Shown: positions 24,385 through 33,135, numbered from the stretch's first letter. The stretch: 57,368 nt of DNA from VRUE01 sp047519745 (GCA_047519745.1 JAPVSJ010000110.1:1-57368), one strand, 5' to 3'. Notes: a model not told the origin generated them from the sequence alone. Numbers and translations: made by a program.

Positions 24385-26322
24385 TCAGGGCCCCTGGAAG
24401 GGCCGCACGGACTGCGCGAAGAATCTGACGGTGAGGGGCCGCGGGCCGGCGCCCTCGATTCCCAGCGACACGGTGTGGGAGTCGGGCGCAAGCCGGAACG
24501 GCCTTGGGTAGTCGACCGACGGCGAACTCCGCATGATCAATCCGTCGCCCGCGGTTGACGGGACCAGCCTCCAGGTTCCGCGAGCGCCGAGCGTCGCGGT
24601 CCGCCCGCGCGCCCTGTAGAGCATGGTGCGCAGGGTTTCCGAACCCTCCACGCCGATCCCGTCGACGCGGGCGAAGACGATGTCGTGCGGCCCGGGCGGC
24701 GGCGGAATCGAGATTGGCTCTCCCGTGGCCGTCCGCACGACGGCGATCGGTCGCGGAGGCCCGCAGCGGTCCGCCGCGCGTTCCAACAGCTGCCAGCGTG
24801 CGGTCGTGCGGACGGCTCGGTAGTGGCAGAGCATCGCCCGCATCGCGGCCGGCGACTCCCAGCCGGGAAAGCGATCGTCGATCGAGGACTCGACGGCGCC
24901 TGGGGCCAAATCGCGATGACGGAGAATCGTTGCCGGCCCCCGCGGCCCGCTCAACGCCTCCGCGTTCAACCGATCGAGTTGCGGCGTGTACGCCGAGTAG
25001 CTCTGGATCACCGGCAGCGGGCGCCAGTTCAGGTTGTACGCCCAGGCGACGCCGATCTCCCAGGGATCGACGTGGACCGCCCGGCCGCGCAGAGCCCGAA
25101 GAATGGCCGGATCGAGCCGGTAGCTCGAGTGCATCGAACGGCGCGCGTCCGAGATCAGCCGCCGCCGTTCACCGGGTCGAAGCAGCGCATCGAGATCCTG
25201 CCGCATGTATTCGACATGGGGCCCCGGCTTCAGCGAATGCAGAAGCGAAGGACTTGGTAACACCACCAGGGCGAGTACGACCAGCGGGCCGACCAGCCCC
25301 AGGGCGGCCATTCGCAAGGGCGCTCTCGGCAGGCGCGAAGCGATCGCGATCCCGGCGCCCGCAGTCATCGCGAAGAATTCCGGCGTATTGCCGAGACCTT
25401 GCCTCACGAATCCCTGCTTGAAGCTCATGAACCAGAACACAGCCACGAGCGCCAGCGAGGCGGCACGCCGGGGCAGCGGGTCGCCGCGCGTCGCCAAGGC
25501 GGCGGAAGCCAGGAGCAGACCGAGAACGGCGACCGCAGCCAGGCGCTCCCAGGCGGTCGCCGCGATGTCGGTGCCCATCGCGGCGGAGTAGCCCGAGACC
25601 TCTTGGGCGGTGTGGGAGGCAAAAACGGGGACGTTGGCGAGGTCCTGCCCGGCGAGGATCCACAAGGCCGCGAACGCGGCGATGACAGTCGCGGCGAAAA
25701 GGGGAAGGCGGCGTCTTCGCTCGGGGAGGCCGAGGACGGCCAGCGTCGTGAACGCCAGGATCGCGATCCCATAGTTCGCTTTCGCCGGCAGCTCGACGGC
25801 CGCGAGGACGCCGCCCCCGACCGTCACCAGAGGAGCCGCGAAGCGTGGCGCATCGTCCCCGATCGCGACGAAGCACCAGACGAAGGCGAGCAGCACGACG
25901 GCGGCCGTGAGGCCACCGATCACAAGCACGCAGTAACAGACCGGGACGGCAACGATCAGGGGGAAGGCACGTCGCCCGGCCCAGAGCAGCGATATCGCAA
26001 CCGCCACATGGATCGCGGCCTGGAAGAGAGATGCGACGATCCACATCGCTTCGTCGTAGAGAACCGGTACCTGGAGAAATCCGAGCGGCCCGTAGGTGAA
26101 GACGAAGTCCCTGCCGAACTGAAGCCCCTCGGCATGCGCCATGTAAAGACCGGCCGCCCAGGAGGCATCGGGCCCAGTCCCCGGCACGATCGACACGATC
26201 GGCCAGGTCAATAGAGCCAGCGCCACACCCAGGAACGGAGTCGAGGAAAGCGCGGCGAGCGCACGGTCCAGCCAGCCGACCTGGCTTCCTTCCAATGCAA
26301 TGTCCACCTCAGCCGTCGCCAC
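24385..26322 (-). CDS. Polytopic membrane protein with C-terminal extracytoplasmic domain
   Basis: About 645 residues if the GTG at 26322 is used (GTG at 26307 is equally possible). Roughly ten membrane segments (for example FLGVALALLTWPIVSIVPG and AVFWFMSFKQGFVRQGLGNT) are followed from about residue 380 by a soluble domain of about 250 residues. The loop FGRDFVFTYGPLGFL and the later VHVDPWEIGVAWAYNLNWRP recall GT-C glycosyltransferases of actinobacteria, but I do not recognise a specific family. The open frame reaches 26688, but the extra part is antisense to the divergent gene. Confidence 0.65.
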   Translation of the reverse strand: MATAEVDIALEGSQVGWLDRALAALSSTPFLGVALALLTWPIVSIVPGTGPDASWAAGLYMAHAEGLQFGRDFVFTYGPLGFLQVPVLYDEAMWIVASLFQAAIHVAVAISLLWAGRRAFPLIVAVPVCYCVLVIGGLTAAVVLLAFVWCFVAIGDDAPRFAAPLVTVGGGVLAAVELPAKANYGIAILAFTTLAVLGLPERRRRLPLFAATVIAAFAALWILAGQDLANVPVFASHTAQEVSGYSAAMGTDIAATAWERLAAVAVLGLLLASAALATRGDPLPRRAASLALVAVFWFMSFKQGFVRQGLGNTPEFFAMTAGAGIAIASRLPRAPLRMAALGLVGPLVVLALVVLPSPSLLHSLKPGPHVEYMRQDLDALLRPGERRRLISDARRSMHSSYRLDPAILRALRGRAVHVDPWEIGVAWAYNLNWRPLPVIQSYSAYTPQLDRLNAEALSGPRGPATILRHRDLAPGAVESSIDDRFPGWESPAAMRAMLCHYRAVRTTARWQLLERAADRCGPPRPIAVVRTATGEPISIPPPPGPHDIVFARVDGIGVEGSETLRTMLYRARGRTATLGARGTWRLVPSTAGDGLIMRSSPSVDYPRPFRLAPDSHTVSLGIEGAGPRPLTVRFFAQSVRPFQGP

Positions 26323-26445
26323 GATCTTGAAGCGGTAATCGGCAGCCCCGTCGATCCTCTCAATCGCCGGCCCGAATCGACCCTCAGGGGCCCGGACAAC
26401 GACCGTCCACTTCAGAAGCCCGCTCCCTGGCCGATGTAGGGGGCG

Positions 26446-27537
26446 ATGAGGTACGTCTGCTCGATCGGCTGGTGCGCGGCGTTGGCGCTTGCCATCGCGT
26501 TCCCCCGCCAGAGCTTCCTCGGCTGGCTCGGGGCGCTGCTGCTGCTTGGCTTCTCGCTGGCCTTGCTGGTTCTCTTCGTTGGCTTCCTCGCTCGAGTGGT
26601 CGAGGGGCGGCGCAAGGGGGTCAGGTGGGCTCTGATCGCCGTCGTTGTGGTGCTGCCGGCCGCCCTGTTCGGCTTCCAGCGCCTCCAATCTCCGGGCGAC
26701 AAGACGCAGATCGAAAGAACCATCCGAGAGGTCGCCACCAGCGACGATCCTGCTTACTGCAACACCGATTTAACCGCCTCATATCTGAGGCAGACGACGG
26801 GCGCGAAGCTGCCGTTTGCGGACGACTTCTGCAGAAGCGAAGCCGGAAAGTCGCCAGCCGATTCGGTCGATGTGACCAGGGTTGCCGTCACCGGCGACCG
26901 CGCGACCGCGTTCGTCGCCTATGAGGGCGGCTCCATCGACGGATCGCAACTGCTGGTCGAACTGACCAAGGACGATGGCGCCTGGAAGCTCAATCGTCGC
27001 GTCGCCTTCGAGCAGTTCGACCGAGCGAGGTTCAACAACGCCTATCGCAGCCTGCTCCTGCAGTTTGGGTCCCCGCCACGCGCCGCCGCCTGCGCACTCA
27101 GAAAGACGGCTGAACTCTCCAATCGCGCCCTCGAACGGGCGATCCTCGACCAAGCCCACCGCGTCTTCGCCCCGATCGCCGTGCACTGCGATCGCGACGG
27201 TGTCGAACGGAGCTTCGTGAAGACGATCGCCGATCCGAAGCTCGCCTTCCCTCAGGCAGCCGTCGAATGCGCCGCCGCCAAGGTCAAGGCATCACCGGAC
27301 GCCAAGCTGCTTCGCCTCCAACTTGACCCGATCGCTTACAACGAGCTCCTCCTGAATTGTGAACCCGCATCGCTCATCGACTTCCAGCAACGAGAACTGG
27401 CGGCGTATGAAGATCTCGATGCAGAAACGGTCGACTGTGTGCTCGAAGTATTCCGGCGCTTGCCGCCGACCAGGTCCATCCGCCTGAGCTACAACCAGGT
27501 CAAGTACGAGAGCCTGATCGACAGCTGCATGCGGTGA
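26446..27537 (+). CDS. Hypothetical envelope protein with N-terminal membrane helices
   Basis: A 363-residue protein with three hydrophobic segments in the first ~80 residues (CAALALAIAF; GWLGALLLLGFSLALLVLFV; ALIAVVVVLPAALFGF). A domain at about 90-190 (TQIERTIREVATSDDPAYCN ... DDGAWKLNRRVAFEQF) has the layout of NTF2-like/DUF4878 lipoprotein domains. The C-terminal half is alpha-helical with four or more cysteines. Function unknown. It is divergent from the membrane-protein pair and ends before two strong hairpins. Confidence 0.72.
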   Translation: MRYVCSIGWCAALALAIAFPRQSFLGWLGALLLLGFSLALLVLFVGFLARVVEGRRKGVRWALIAVVVVLPAALFGFQRLQSPGDKTQIERTIREVATSDDPAYCNTDLTASYLRQTTGAKLPFADDFCRSEAGKSPADSVDVTRVAVTGDRATAFVAYEGGSIDGSQLLVELTKDDGAWKLNRRVAFEQFDRARFNNAYRSLLLQFGSPPRAAACALRKTAELSNRALERAILDQAHRVFAPIAVHCDRDGVERSFVKTIADPKLAFPQAAVECAAAKVKASPDAKLLRLQLDPIAYNELLLNCEPASLIDFQQRELAAYEDLDAETVDCVLEVFRRLPPTRSIRLSYNQVKYESLIDSCMR

Positions 27538-27575
27538 CAACCTCCCCCGCCGGTCGTACGGCAGTAGGCCACCAA

Positions 27576-27643
27576 CCCCGACGCCGTTTCGGCGGCGTCG
27601 GGGCAAATCCCTTAATGAAAAGGACCCGCCGGAGCGGGCCTTT
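27576..27643 (+). terminator. Tandem hairpins downstream of the envelope-protein gene
   Basis: The first stem is perfect over 11 bp: CCCCGACGCCG (27576-27586) with CGGCGTCGGGG (27593-27603). The second, AAAGG-A-CCCGC with GCGGG-CCTTT (about 27618-27643), is followed by TTTCTCT. Together they make an intrinsic terminator 40-105 bases after the stop codon. The ~320 bases from 27538 to 27860 contain no gene: these hairpins, the CTGTAAG cluster and the vapC 3' hairpins account for most of it. Confidence 0.75.
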
Positions 27644-27778
27644 CTCTGAGGTCGGTGGATACACCAACGGTTCTCTACCTGCGCAAATTGTGGCATGAAG
27701 TACGGCGCAGCGACACACGCAGAGGAACTGAAGGCATCGCTCGGCGGATGTAGTCGGCGCACAGCCCTGTGACAGCTT

Positions 27779-27817
27779 CTTACAGATACCTGTAAGGCTC
27801 CGTAAAGTCCTGTAAGG
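27779..27817. promoter_or_regulatory. CTGTAAG half-site cluster (possible operator)
   Basis: CTTACAG (27779-27785) and CTGTAAG (27790-27796) form a perfect 7-bp inverted repeat with a 4-base spacer. A third half-site, CTGTAAG (27810-27816), follows 20 bases from the second, with the related CCGTAAAG between. Such spacing is typical for a dimeric DNA-binding protein. It is downstream of vapC and upstream of nothing obvious on the plus strand, so its target is unclear. Confidence 0.4.
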
Positions 27818-27865
27818 CGGACCTCCTGAAGGAGTACCGCCAGGAACTGAAGGCTTCGCTTCAGT
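27816..27865 (-). terminator. Hairpins at the 3' end of vapC
   Basis: ACTGAAG/CTTCAGT (27846-27852 with 27859-27865) forms a perfect 7-bp stem across the vapC stop codon. Immediately downstream on the minus strand, GGCGG...CCGCC with internal CTCCT/AGGAG (27816-27841) makes a second stem. AGGAACTGAAGGC-N-TCGCT is also found, with one mismatch, at 27723-27741, so part of this element is duplicated. Confidence 0.5.
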
Positions 27866-28295
27866 GCCCCGCGCCGGTCGACTCCTCGGGCTCGCACGAC
27901 TGGCCGGTGTGCTCGCAGATCACCTTGAGGTCGCGGTCGAAGCACCAGAGGACGACTTCGGGGCCGGCCGCCTCCGCGACTGCGGCGATCAGGAAGTCGA
28001 TCGCCGGGCGGCGGTGGTTGCCGTCGGATGCCTCCGCCAGCTCGCGCTGCACCGTGAGGGCGCGCTCGACGCTCGAGTTCTCGAGCGGCATCCGCTCCAG
28101 CGGCGCGAACAGCCCGTCGAAGCGCTCCCGGTAGAGACCGGCGGTCTCCGGCCGATGCATGGCCTCGAGCACGACCGGCACGCAGGTGACGATTTCGCCC
28201 TGCTCGTAGCGAGTCGCAAGCTTCTCTCGTATGTCGGGACGCTCTACCTTCTGCGCCCAGGCCCAGACCGACGTGTCGGCGAGATAGCGGGGCAC
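27861..28295 (-). CDS. vapC: PIN-domain ribonuclease toxin, VapC family
   Basis: A 144-residue PIN domain. The acidic site is complete: Asp7 (YLADTSVW), Glu44 (VPVVLEAMH), Asp100 (PAIDFLIAA) and Asp120 (CFDRDLKVI). VapC toxins cleave tRNA or rRNA with Mg2+ and are held inactive by VapB. The gene starts with GTG 3 bases after the small upstream gene, the usual antitoxin-first arrangement. The C-terminus is slightly longer than average, with a Glu/Gly-rich tail. Confidence 0.92.
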   Translation of the reverse strand: MPRYLADTSVWAWAQKVERPDIREKLATRYEQGEIVTCVPVVLEAMHRPETAGLYRERFDGLFAPLERMPLENSSVERALTVQRELAEASDGNHRRPAIDFLIAAVAEAAGPEVVLWCFDRDLKVICEHTGQSCEPEESTGAGH

Positions 28296-28298
28296 TGG

Positions 28299-28529
28299 TC
28301 AGAAGCGCGGGCCGCGCTGCTCTCGCAGCTCCTCCGGCGTGACCAGACCCAGATCGCCGGCGCGAATCCGCTCGGCGCCGCGGCGCAGCTGCTCGCCGCG
28401 GCTCACGACCCGCAGCGCCTCGTTGACGGTCTCCTTGTATCCCGTCGTTCCGAGCACTCCCCGCGCGCCCTCGAAGGCTGGAATATCGATGTCAATCGTC
28501 GTCCGATGCGTTGTCGCTGGATGACCCAC
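28299..28529 (-). CDS. vapB: VapB-type antitoxin
   Basis: About 76 residues from GTG at 28529. RTTIDIDIPAFEGARGVLG followed by TTGYKETVNEALRVV is the ribbon-helix-helix pattern of actinobacterial VapB antitoxins (strand RTTIDID, then helices). The C-terminal half is charged and would wrap around VapC. The frame also opens with TTG at 28559, but that would place the operator palindromes inside the coding region. It lies directly upstream of vapC with a 3-base gap. Confidence 0.85.
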   Translation of the reverse strand: MGHPATTHRTTIDIDIPAFEGARGVLGTTGYKETVNEALRVVSRGEQLRRGAERIRAGDLGLVTPEELREQRGPRF

Positions 28530-28535
28530 GCGACG

Positions 28536-28562
28536 CAATATATCAATATTGAACCTCAATAT
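28536..28562. promoter_or_regulatory. AT-rich palindromic operator of vapBC
   Basis: Two overlapping perfect inverted repeats sit immediately upstream of the vapB start: CAATAT-N4-ATATTG (28536-28551) and ATATTGA-N3-TCAATAT (28546-28562). They fall in an AT-rich island in an otherwise GC-rich region and overlap possible -10 hexamers (TATATT on the minus strand). This is the expected layout for autorepression by VapB-VapC. Confidence 0.6.
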
Positions 28563-28605
28563 ATGTCGAATGAAGACCTAAAAGTATGGATAGAGAAAGC
28601 TACCC

Positions 28606-28672
28606 CCGGTTTGCGTAACCTAGTTAGCCGAGAATCTGTAATCTATCTATCCGAGATTTTGTAACCTAATCC
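28606..28672 (+). repeat. Three 22-23-bp iterons upstream of the DUF4143 ATPase
   Basis: Three imperfect tandem units end just before the ATG at 28673: 28606-28627, 28628-28650 and 28651-28672. Units 2 and 3 begin CCGAGA, and the shared core is TTGTAACCTA (unit 1 TGCGTAACCTA, unit 2 CTGTAATCTA, unit 3 TTGTAACCTA). The spacing of about two helical turns places all copies on the same DNA face, suggesting cooperative regulator binding. The array occupies the site where the ribosome binding site would be. Confidence 0.6.
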
Positions 28673-29944
28673 ATGCCTTACACCCCCCGGATAATCGAGC
28701 ACGAGCTGGACGAGCTCTCTGGTGCCCTGTCTGCGACTGCCATCGAGGGCGCCAAGGGCGTCGGCAAGACCGAGACGGCTTCTAGGCGAGCGACCACGGT
28801 GCACGCTTTGGACGATCCAGCGCGATTGGCGCTTGCCAAAGCGGACCCGAGACTCCTTCTCGAGGCTGACCCCCCGATCCTGATCGACGAGTGGCAGCGT
28901 CTTCCGGAGACCTGGGATCTGGTCCGGCGCGCGGTCGACGGGGGCGCGGATCCAGGCAGCTTCCTCTTGACCGGATCGGCTTCGCCCGACGGCTCCGGAA
29001 GGCACTCGGGAGCCGCGCGCATCCCGACGATCCGGATGCGGCCGCTGTCGCTCGCAGAGCGGCTCGAGAAGCCTGGAACCGTCGGGCTGGCCGATTTGCT
29101 CAGTGGCGAACGACCAGAGCTGCGAGGAGAGAGCAGCGTGGCGCTCGCGGATTACGCGGAGGAGATCCTCGCCTCCGGCTTCCCGGGCCTGCGAAGCCTT
29201 CCGCCCCGGGCTCTGCGTTCGCAACTCGAGAGCTACGTCGACCGCATAGTCGACCGTGACTTCCCTGAGCTCGGCCATCGTCTGCGCAACCCGGCCGGCC
29301 TGCGCCGATGGATGGCCGCCTATGCCGCGGCGTCATCGACGACGGCGACGTTCGAGAAGATCCGCGACGCAGCCACTGGCGGAGAGGGAGAGAAGCCGTC
29401 ACGGCGAGGCGCGGGCCCCTACCGAGCCATATTGGAGCGACTCTGGGTCCTCGACCCCGTGCCGGCCTGGCAACCCACCCGCCGCCACCTGTCACGGCTC
29501 AATGCGGCGCCCAAGCATCAGCTCGTCGACCCGGCTCTGGCCGCTGTCCTGCTTGGAGTCAGCGTTGAGGCGCTGCTCGAGGGGCAGGAGCTCGGCCCCG
29601 CGATCCCTCGAGACGGAACGTTGCTGGGTGCCCTCTTCGAGTCGCTCGTCACCCTTGGCGTCAAGGTCTATGCCCAGAATGCGGAGGCCACCGTCGGCCA
29701 TCTGCGTACCTACTCCGGCGACCAGGAGGTCGACCTCGTCGTCCGTCGCAGAGACGGCCGTGTCCTCGCCATCGAGGTCAAGCTGGCTCGCACGGTCGAG
29801 GACAAGCACGTCCGACATCTCAAGTGGCTGGCCGGGGAGATCGGCGACGAACTCCTCGATGCGATCGTTGTCACCACTGGTGAGACCGCATACCGCCGCG
29901 CGGACGGGATCGGCGTCGTGCCGGCCGCCCTGCTCGGCCCCTGA
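28673..29944 (+). CDS. DUF4143-family AAA ATPase
   Basis: A 423-residue protein. Walker A is GAKGVGKTET (about 26-35), Walker B PPILIDEWQ (Asp72, Glu73), and sensor-1-like SFLLTGSASP; it then has the C-terminal DUF4143 region (HQLVDPALAAVLLGV ... GALFESLVTLGVKVYAQNAE) and a nuclease-like tail (YSGDQEVDLVVRRRDGRVLA followed by IEVKLA), the D-x(n)-E-x-K pattern of PD-(D/E)XK folds. These ATPases are widespread, mobile and of unknown function. It sits beside vapBC, divergently, with an iteron array as its upstream region. No Shine-Dalgarno sequence is visible. Confidence 0.88.
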   Translation: MPYTPRIIEHELDELSGALSATAIEGAKGVGKTETASRRATTVHALDDPARLALAKADPRLLLEADPPILIDEWQRLPETWDLVRRAVDGGADPGSFLLTGSASPDGSGRHSGAARIPTIRMRPLSLAERLEKPGTVGLADLLSGERPELRGESSVALADYAEEILASGFPGLRSLPPRALRSQLESYVDRIVDRDFPELGHRLRNPAGLRRWMAAYAAASSTTATFEKIRDAATGGEGEKPSRRGAGPYRAILERLWVLDPVPAWQPTRRHLSRLNAAPKHQLVDPALAAVLLGVSVEALLEGQELGPAIPRDGTLLGALFESLVTLGVKVYAQNAEATVGHLRTYSGDQEVDLVVRRRDGRVLAIEVKLARTVEDKHVRHLKWLAGEIGDELLDAIVVTTGETAYRRADGIGVVPAALLGP

Positions 29945-29955
29945 CGACGCCCTCG

Positions 29956-32900
29956 CTACCAGTAGGCGCGGCTCGAGCGGGCGGCGCGGTAGTGGTTGCC
30001 GGCGCCGATGGTCGCGCCGGGGCCGAGCAGGAAGAGTTCGACCCGGCTGTTGACCGGCTGCGGCCCCGGATGACGGAGGATCGGGCAGCTCTCTCCATAG
30101 GCGCGAAGCAGCAGCGGGACGGCGGGGCCGCCGTTGGCCAGCGGCTTTTCGTCGGGGGCCTTCTTCTTGGCGTGCGCCGCCTCGTGGCCGACCGGGACGC
30201 CGCCCGGCCCGTTGGCATTGTGGTGCTTGGATTCGCGGGGCGCAAAAAGGAGCCGGCGCACGAGCGAGGCCTGTCGAAGCGAGTGGCCGACGTCGCCCCT
30301 GCTGAGGTCGGCATGGCCGTCGAGCTCGATCGCGTTGGGCTGCTCTTCGCTCGTCTCTTCTTCGAGCGAATCGCGAATCCGGCGCTCGTACGCCTCGCGC
30401 TTCTTGCGCTTCTTCTGGGGGCCGACGAAGCTCCACGACGGCAGCCGCCAGACGTGCAGGTCGACCCGGTCGGAGAGCCCGCTTTCGTCGCTGATCGTGA
30501 GGCTCACGTCATATGGGGCGAGGCGGGGTGGCAGCTCGGACGAGACCACCTTTTCCCCGCTCAGGCGACGGCCCGCGACCGTCCAGACGCGCGTCGGGGA
30601 GGCTTCGCCTTCGTCGCTCGAGCGGCTGCTGTCGAAGGTGAGCCGCTCGGTGTTGGGGTGCACGCGCACGGAGACCCGCGCAACCGGCGGGTGGACGACG
30701 TCGAGGACCGGCTGGCCGGCGAGCTGGCCGCACTCGACGCTGACGACGCCGCTGTGAGCGTTGTCGGGTACACGAAACTTGATCTTTGTAGGGCTCCACG
30801 ATCGGTGCAGGAGGACGTTTTCGAGCTCTTCTTCTTCTCCATTGCGGAGGATGACCGAGGGTGGCCTGCGTTCGTCGCCGCCGTTGGCCGGCGGCAGGAG
30901 GGCGAGCTTGCCTCCCGGGGCGAGCTTCAGCGTGAAGTTGCCCCGGTCCGGTTCCGCGTCGGAGACGCTGTGGACGAGCCCGCGGTCGACGCGGACGAAT
31001 TCGGCCCCGCCGCCCTTGAAGAAGGCGACCACCGGCAGCACCCTGCCGCCGACCGTCTTCACGTATTCGGCCTGGTGCGGTTTCTGCACCGGCACGCGGA
31101 GGACAGCCAGGCGGACGCCGTTGAGGCGCAGGTCGAGGCCTTCGCCCGGTTCGCCGAATCCGTTGACGCCGTTTTCGGTGTTCGGCGCGCTCATCCGCAG
31201 TTCGACCACGTCGCCGGGCTCGGCGTCGGGGGGAACGAGTTTGAGCCCGGCGCCGAAGTTGGGCCGGATCGCCGGGCCGGCGCTCGCCAGACGATGGTCG
31301 AGCTGCGTGCCTTCGGTCTCGGCGGGCTTGGAAGCTTCTTCGCCGCCTTCCTCGGTCCCGCTTTCTCCGCCTCCCCCTTCCTCCCCCATTTCTTTGCCCT
31401 CGGCCGTTTCGTCGCCTTCGCCTTCGCTCTCCTGTTCTTCGCCCACCGGCTCGCCGCTGCTCGATCCCCCTTCTTCGCCACCTTCCTTGCCCTCGTCGGG
31501 GCCGGAGGGCACCGCGCCGGCCCGCGCTTCGCCTTCGCTCCCGGCCGGCCCGGAGGAGGTCGACAGGTTCACCTGTTCCCCGGTCGGCGTCTCGATGCTC
31601 GGCGTCAGCGCGTTGGACATTTCGAGCGCCGCCCGGCCTGCCTTGTCGATGTCCTGCAACGGCCCCACTGACATCGCCACGACTTCGCTCTTCGGCACCC
31701 ACTGGAGACGACCGCTGTCCGGCGTCACCTTTTCCTGGCAGCCTTCGGTGGCGATGCTGGCGAAGTAGACGCGGTCGCTGGCTTCGGTGACGTAGATGCC
31801 CTGGATCGATTCGCCCGGGCCATCGGTGGTGCGGATCAAGGCCATCGGCTGCACCTGCGGATCGGCGACGTTGCGGGCCATCAGCGTGCAGGTGCCGAAG
31901 AGGGGGACCGAGACGAACACGGCGAGGCCGTACCAGGTGAACCTGGTGCTGGACAGCACCGCCACCCGCCAGACCCCCGCGGTAAGGATGAACGCCGCAG
32001 CAAAGGAGATCGCCAGCCAGCTCCGACCCGTCGCGAGCGCCGGGCCCGCAATCCCTGCCCCGGCCAAGAACAGGAAGGCACACACGCCCCAGAACCGGAG
32101 CACGAGGCGGTGTGGGCGGCGTCTGGCCAACCGGCTAGACCCCTTGTCGGCACCGGATTTGGTGTCACTCTTTGGGCGCTCGGGACCCTCGTGAAGCTCG
32201 CGGAGCCGGCGATAGAGCCGTTCGAGCTTCGGTATGAGTTTTTCTTGCTCCGCTTTGTCCGCCGCCTCTTTTTTCCTCGATTTTTCGTCCCTTGCCTGGT
32301 TCTCCTGGTAGGCCGCCACTTCGGCGTCGGCTCGTTCTTTGTTCCGGCTCGTTTCGATCCCGTTCCAGGCGTCCCCGAGCAGGACCGGGAGCGCCAGGCC
32401 AAAGCACACCACCAGGAACCAGCTGACGAGACGCCAGGGTTCCGTCGGGCCGACGAGCAAGAGCACCGCCGCGAGAGCGCCCAGAGCGGTGAGAGCCAGC
32501 AGGATCACGATCGGAATCCAGACAGACAGCCTGGGGTTGCCCCTGATGTCGTGCAAGGCATCTGGGCCGCGCCTGGCGTCTCTGGTCTCGCCGTCGCGCT
32601 TCTCAAGAACGTCCGCGTAGGTGGCGAAGTTCGTATCGAAAGTGAGGATGACGGCAAGAGCGACAAGGGCGAAGAACCCGAGTCCTACGCCCACCTTGAC
32701 CAACATCGATACGCCGTCAGTGAGCATGATCGCGATCACTCCCTCGAGCGCAACCAACAACAGCAGGGCTCGGCTCATCCCCGGCGTCGCGCGCCCGCCG
32801 CGATCGACCAGGTAGGTCGCGAGCACGGCCAGCACGCCGAAGAATCCGAAGAGGAGCAGCAGCGAGGAGCCGGTCGCGACGAGCTCGCTCCGTGGGACGG

Positions 32901-33135
32901 CCTTCACCACCTGTTCGGGCGGGACGCCGATTGCGTCGAAGCGCGTCCAGACGATCACGGCGCCAGCGAAGGCGACGAAGCCGATCAGGCTGGCGCCGGT
33001 GAGGAAGACCGGGATCAGCGCCTTCACGGCGCCTTCGAGGAGCCCCGGCCAGGGGGACTTGTCCGCTTTCTCGGAATCGGACCCGGCCGATCCGGACTGC
33101 TCGGGGTCTGACCCCGTTTTGTCCTCCTCCGACAC
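29956..33135 (-). CDS. Giant membrane protein with PKD and OmpA-like C-terminal domains
   Basis: A 1059-residue protein starting with GTG after GGGAGG. Residues 30-425 hold about nine membrane helices (first FLTGASLIGFVAFAGAVIVW), interrupted by a charged cytoplasmic coiled coil near 265-335. Residues about 530-620 are Gly/Glu/Ser low complexity. A folded region follows, with a PKD-like segment (LTFDSSRSSDEGEASPTRVW ... LTISDESGLSDRVDL). The last ~100 residues resemble an OmpA peptidoglycan-binding domain: ELDGHADLSRG, LRQASLVRRLL, AYGESCPILRHPGPQPVNSR. I do not recognise the whole architecture. It lies between the DUF4143 ATPase and Fic genes. Confidence 0.72.
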   Translation of the reverse strand: MSEEDKTGSDPEQSGSAGSDSEKADKSPWPGLLEGAVKALIPVFLTGASLIGFVAFAGAVIVWTRFDAIGVPPEQVVKAVPRSELVATGSSLLLLFGFFGVLAVLATYLVDRGGRATPGMSRALLLLVALEGVIAIMLTDGVSMLVKVGVGLGFFALVALAVILTFDTNFATYADVLEKRDGETRDARRGPDALHDIRGNPRLSVWIPIVILLALTALGALAAVLLLVGPTEPWRLVSWFLVVCFGLALPVLLGDAWNGIETSRNKERADAEVAAYQENQARDEKSRKKEAADKAEQEKLIPKLERLYRRLRELHEGPERPKSDTKSGADKGSSRLARRRPHRLVLRFWGVCAFLFLAGAGIAGPALATGRSWLAISFAAAFILTAGVWRVAVLSSTRFTWYGLAVFVSVPLFGTCTLMARNVADPQVQPMALIRTTDGPGESIQGIYVTEASDRVYFASIATEGCQEKVTPDSGRLQWVPKSEVVAMSVGPLQDIDKAGRAALEMSNALTPSIETPTGEQVNLSTSSGPAGSEGEARAGAVPSGPDEGKEGGEEGGSSSGEPVGEEQESEGEGDETAEGKEMGEEGGGGESGTEEGGEEASKPAETEGTQLDHRLASAGPAIRPNFGAGLKLVPPDAEPGDVVELRMSAPNTENGVNGFGEPGEGLDLRLNGVRLAVLRVPVQKPHQAEYVKTVGGRVLPVVAFFKGGGAEFVRVDRGLVHSVSDAEPDRGNFTLKLAPGGKLALLPPANGGDERRPPSVILRNGEEEELENVLLHRSWSPTKIKFRVPDNAHSGVVSVECGQLAGQPVLDVVHPPVARVSVRVHPNTERLTFDSSRSSDEGEASPTRVWTVAGRRLSGEKVVSSELPPRLAPYDVSLTISDESGLSDRVDLHVWRLPSWSFVGPQKKRKKREAYERRIRDSLEEETSEEQPNAIELDGHADLSRGDVGHSLRQASLVRRLLFAPRESKHHNANGPGGVPVGHEAAHAKKKAPDEKPLANGGPAVPLLLRAYGESCPILRHPGPQPVNSRVELFLLGPGATIGAGNHYRAARSSRAYW

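Noticed and set aside
29992..31671. A 559-codon plus-strand open frame opposite the giant membrane protein
   Set aside because: Repetitive shadow of the Glu/Gly-coded linker and neighbouring domains; no family motif or start signal.
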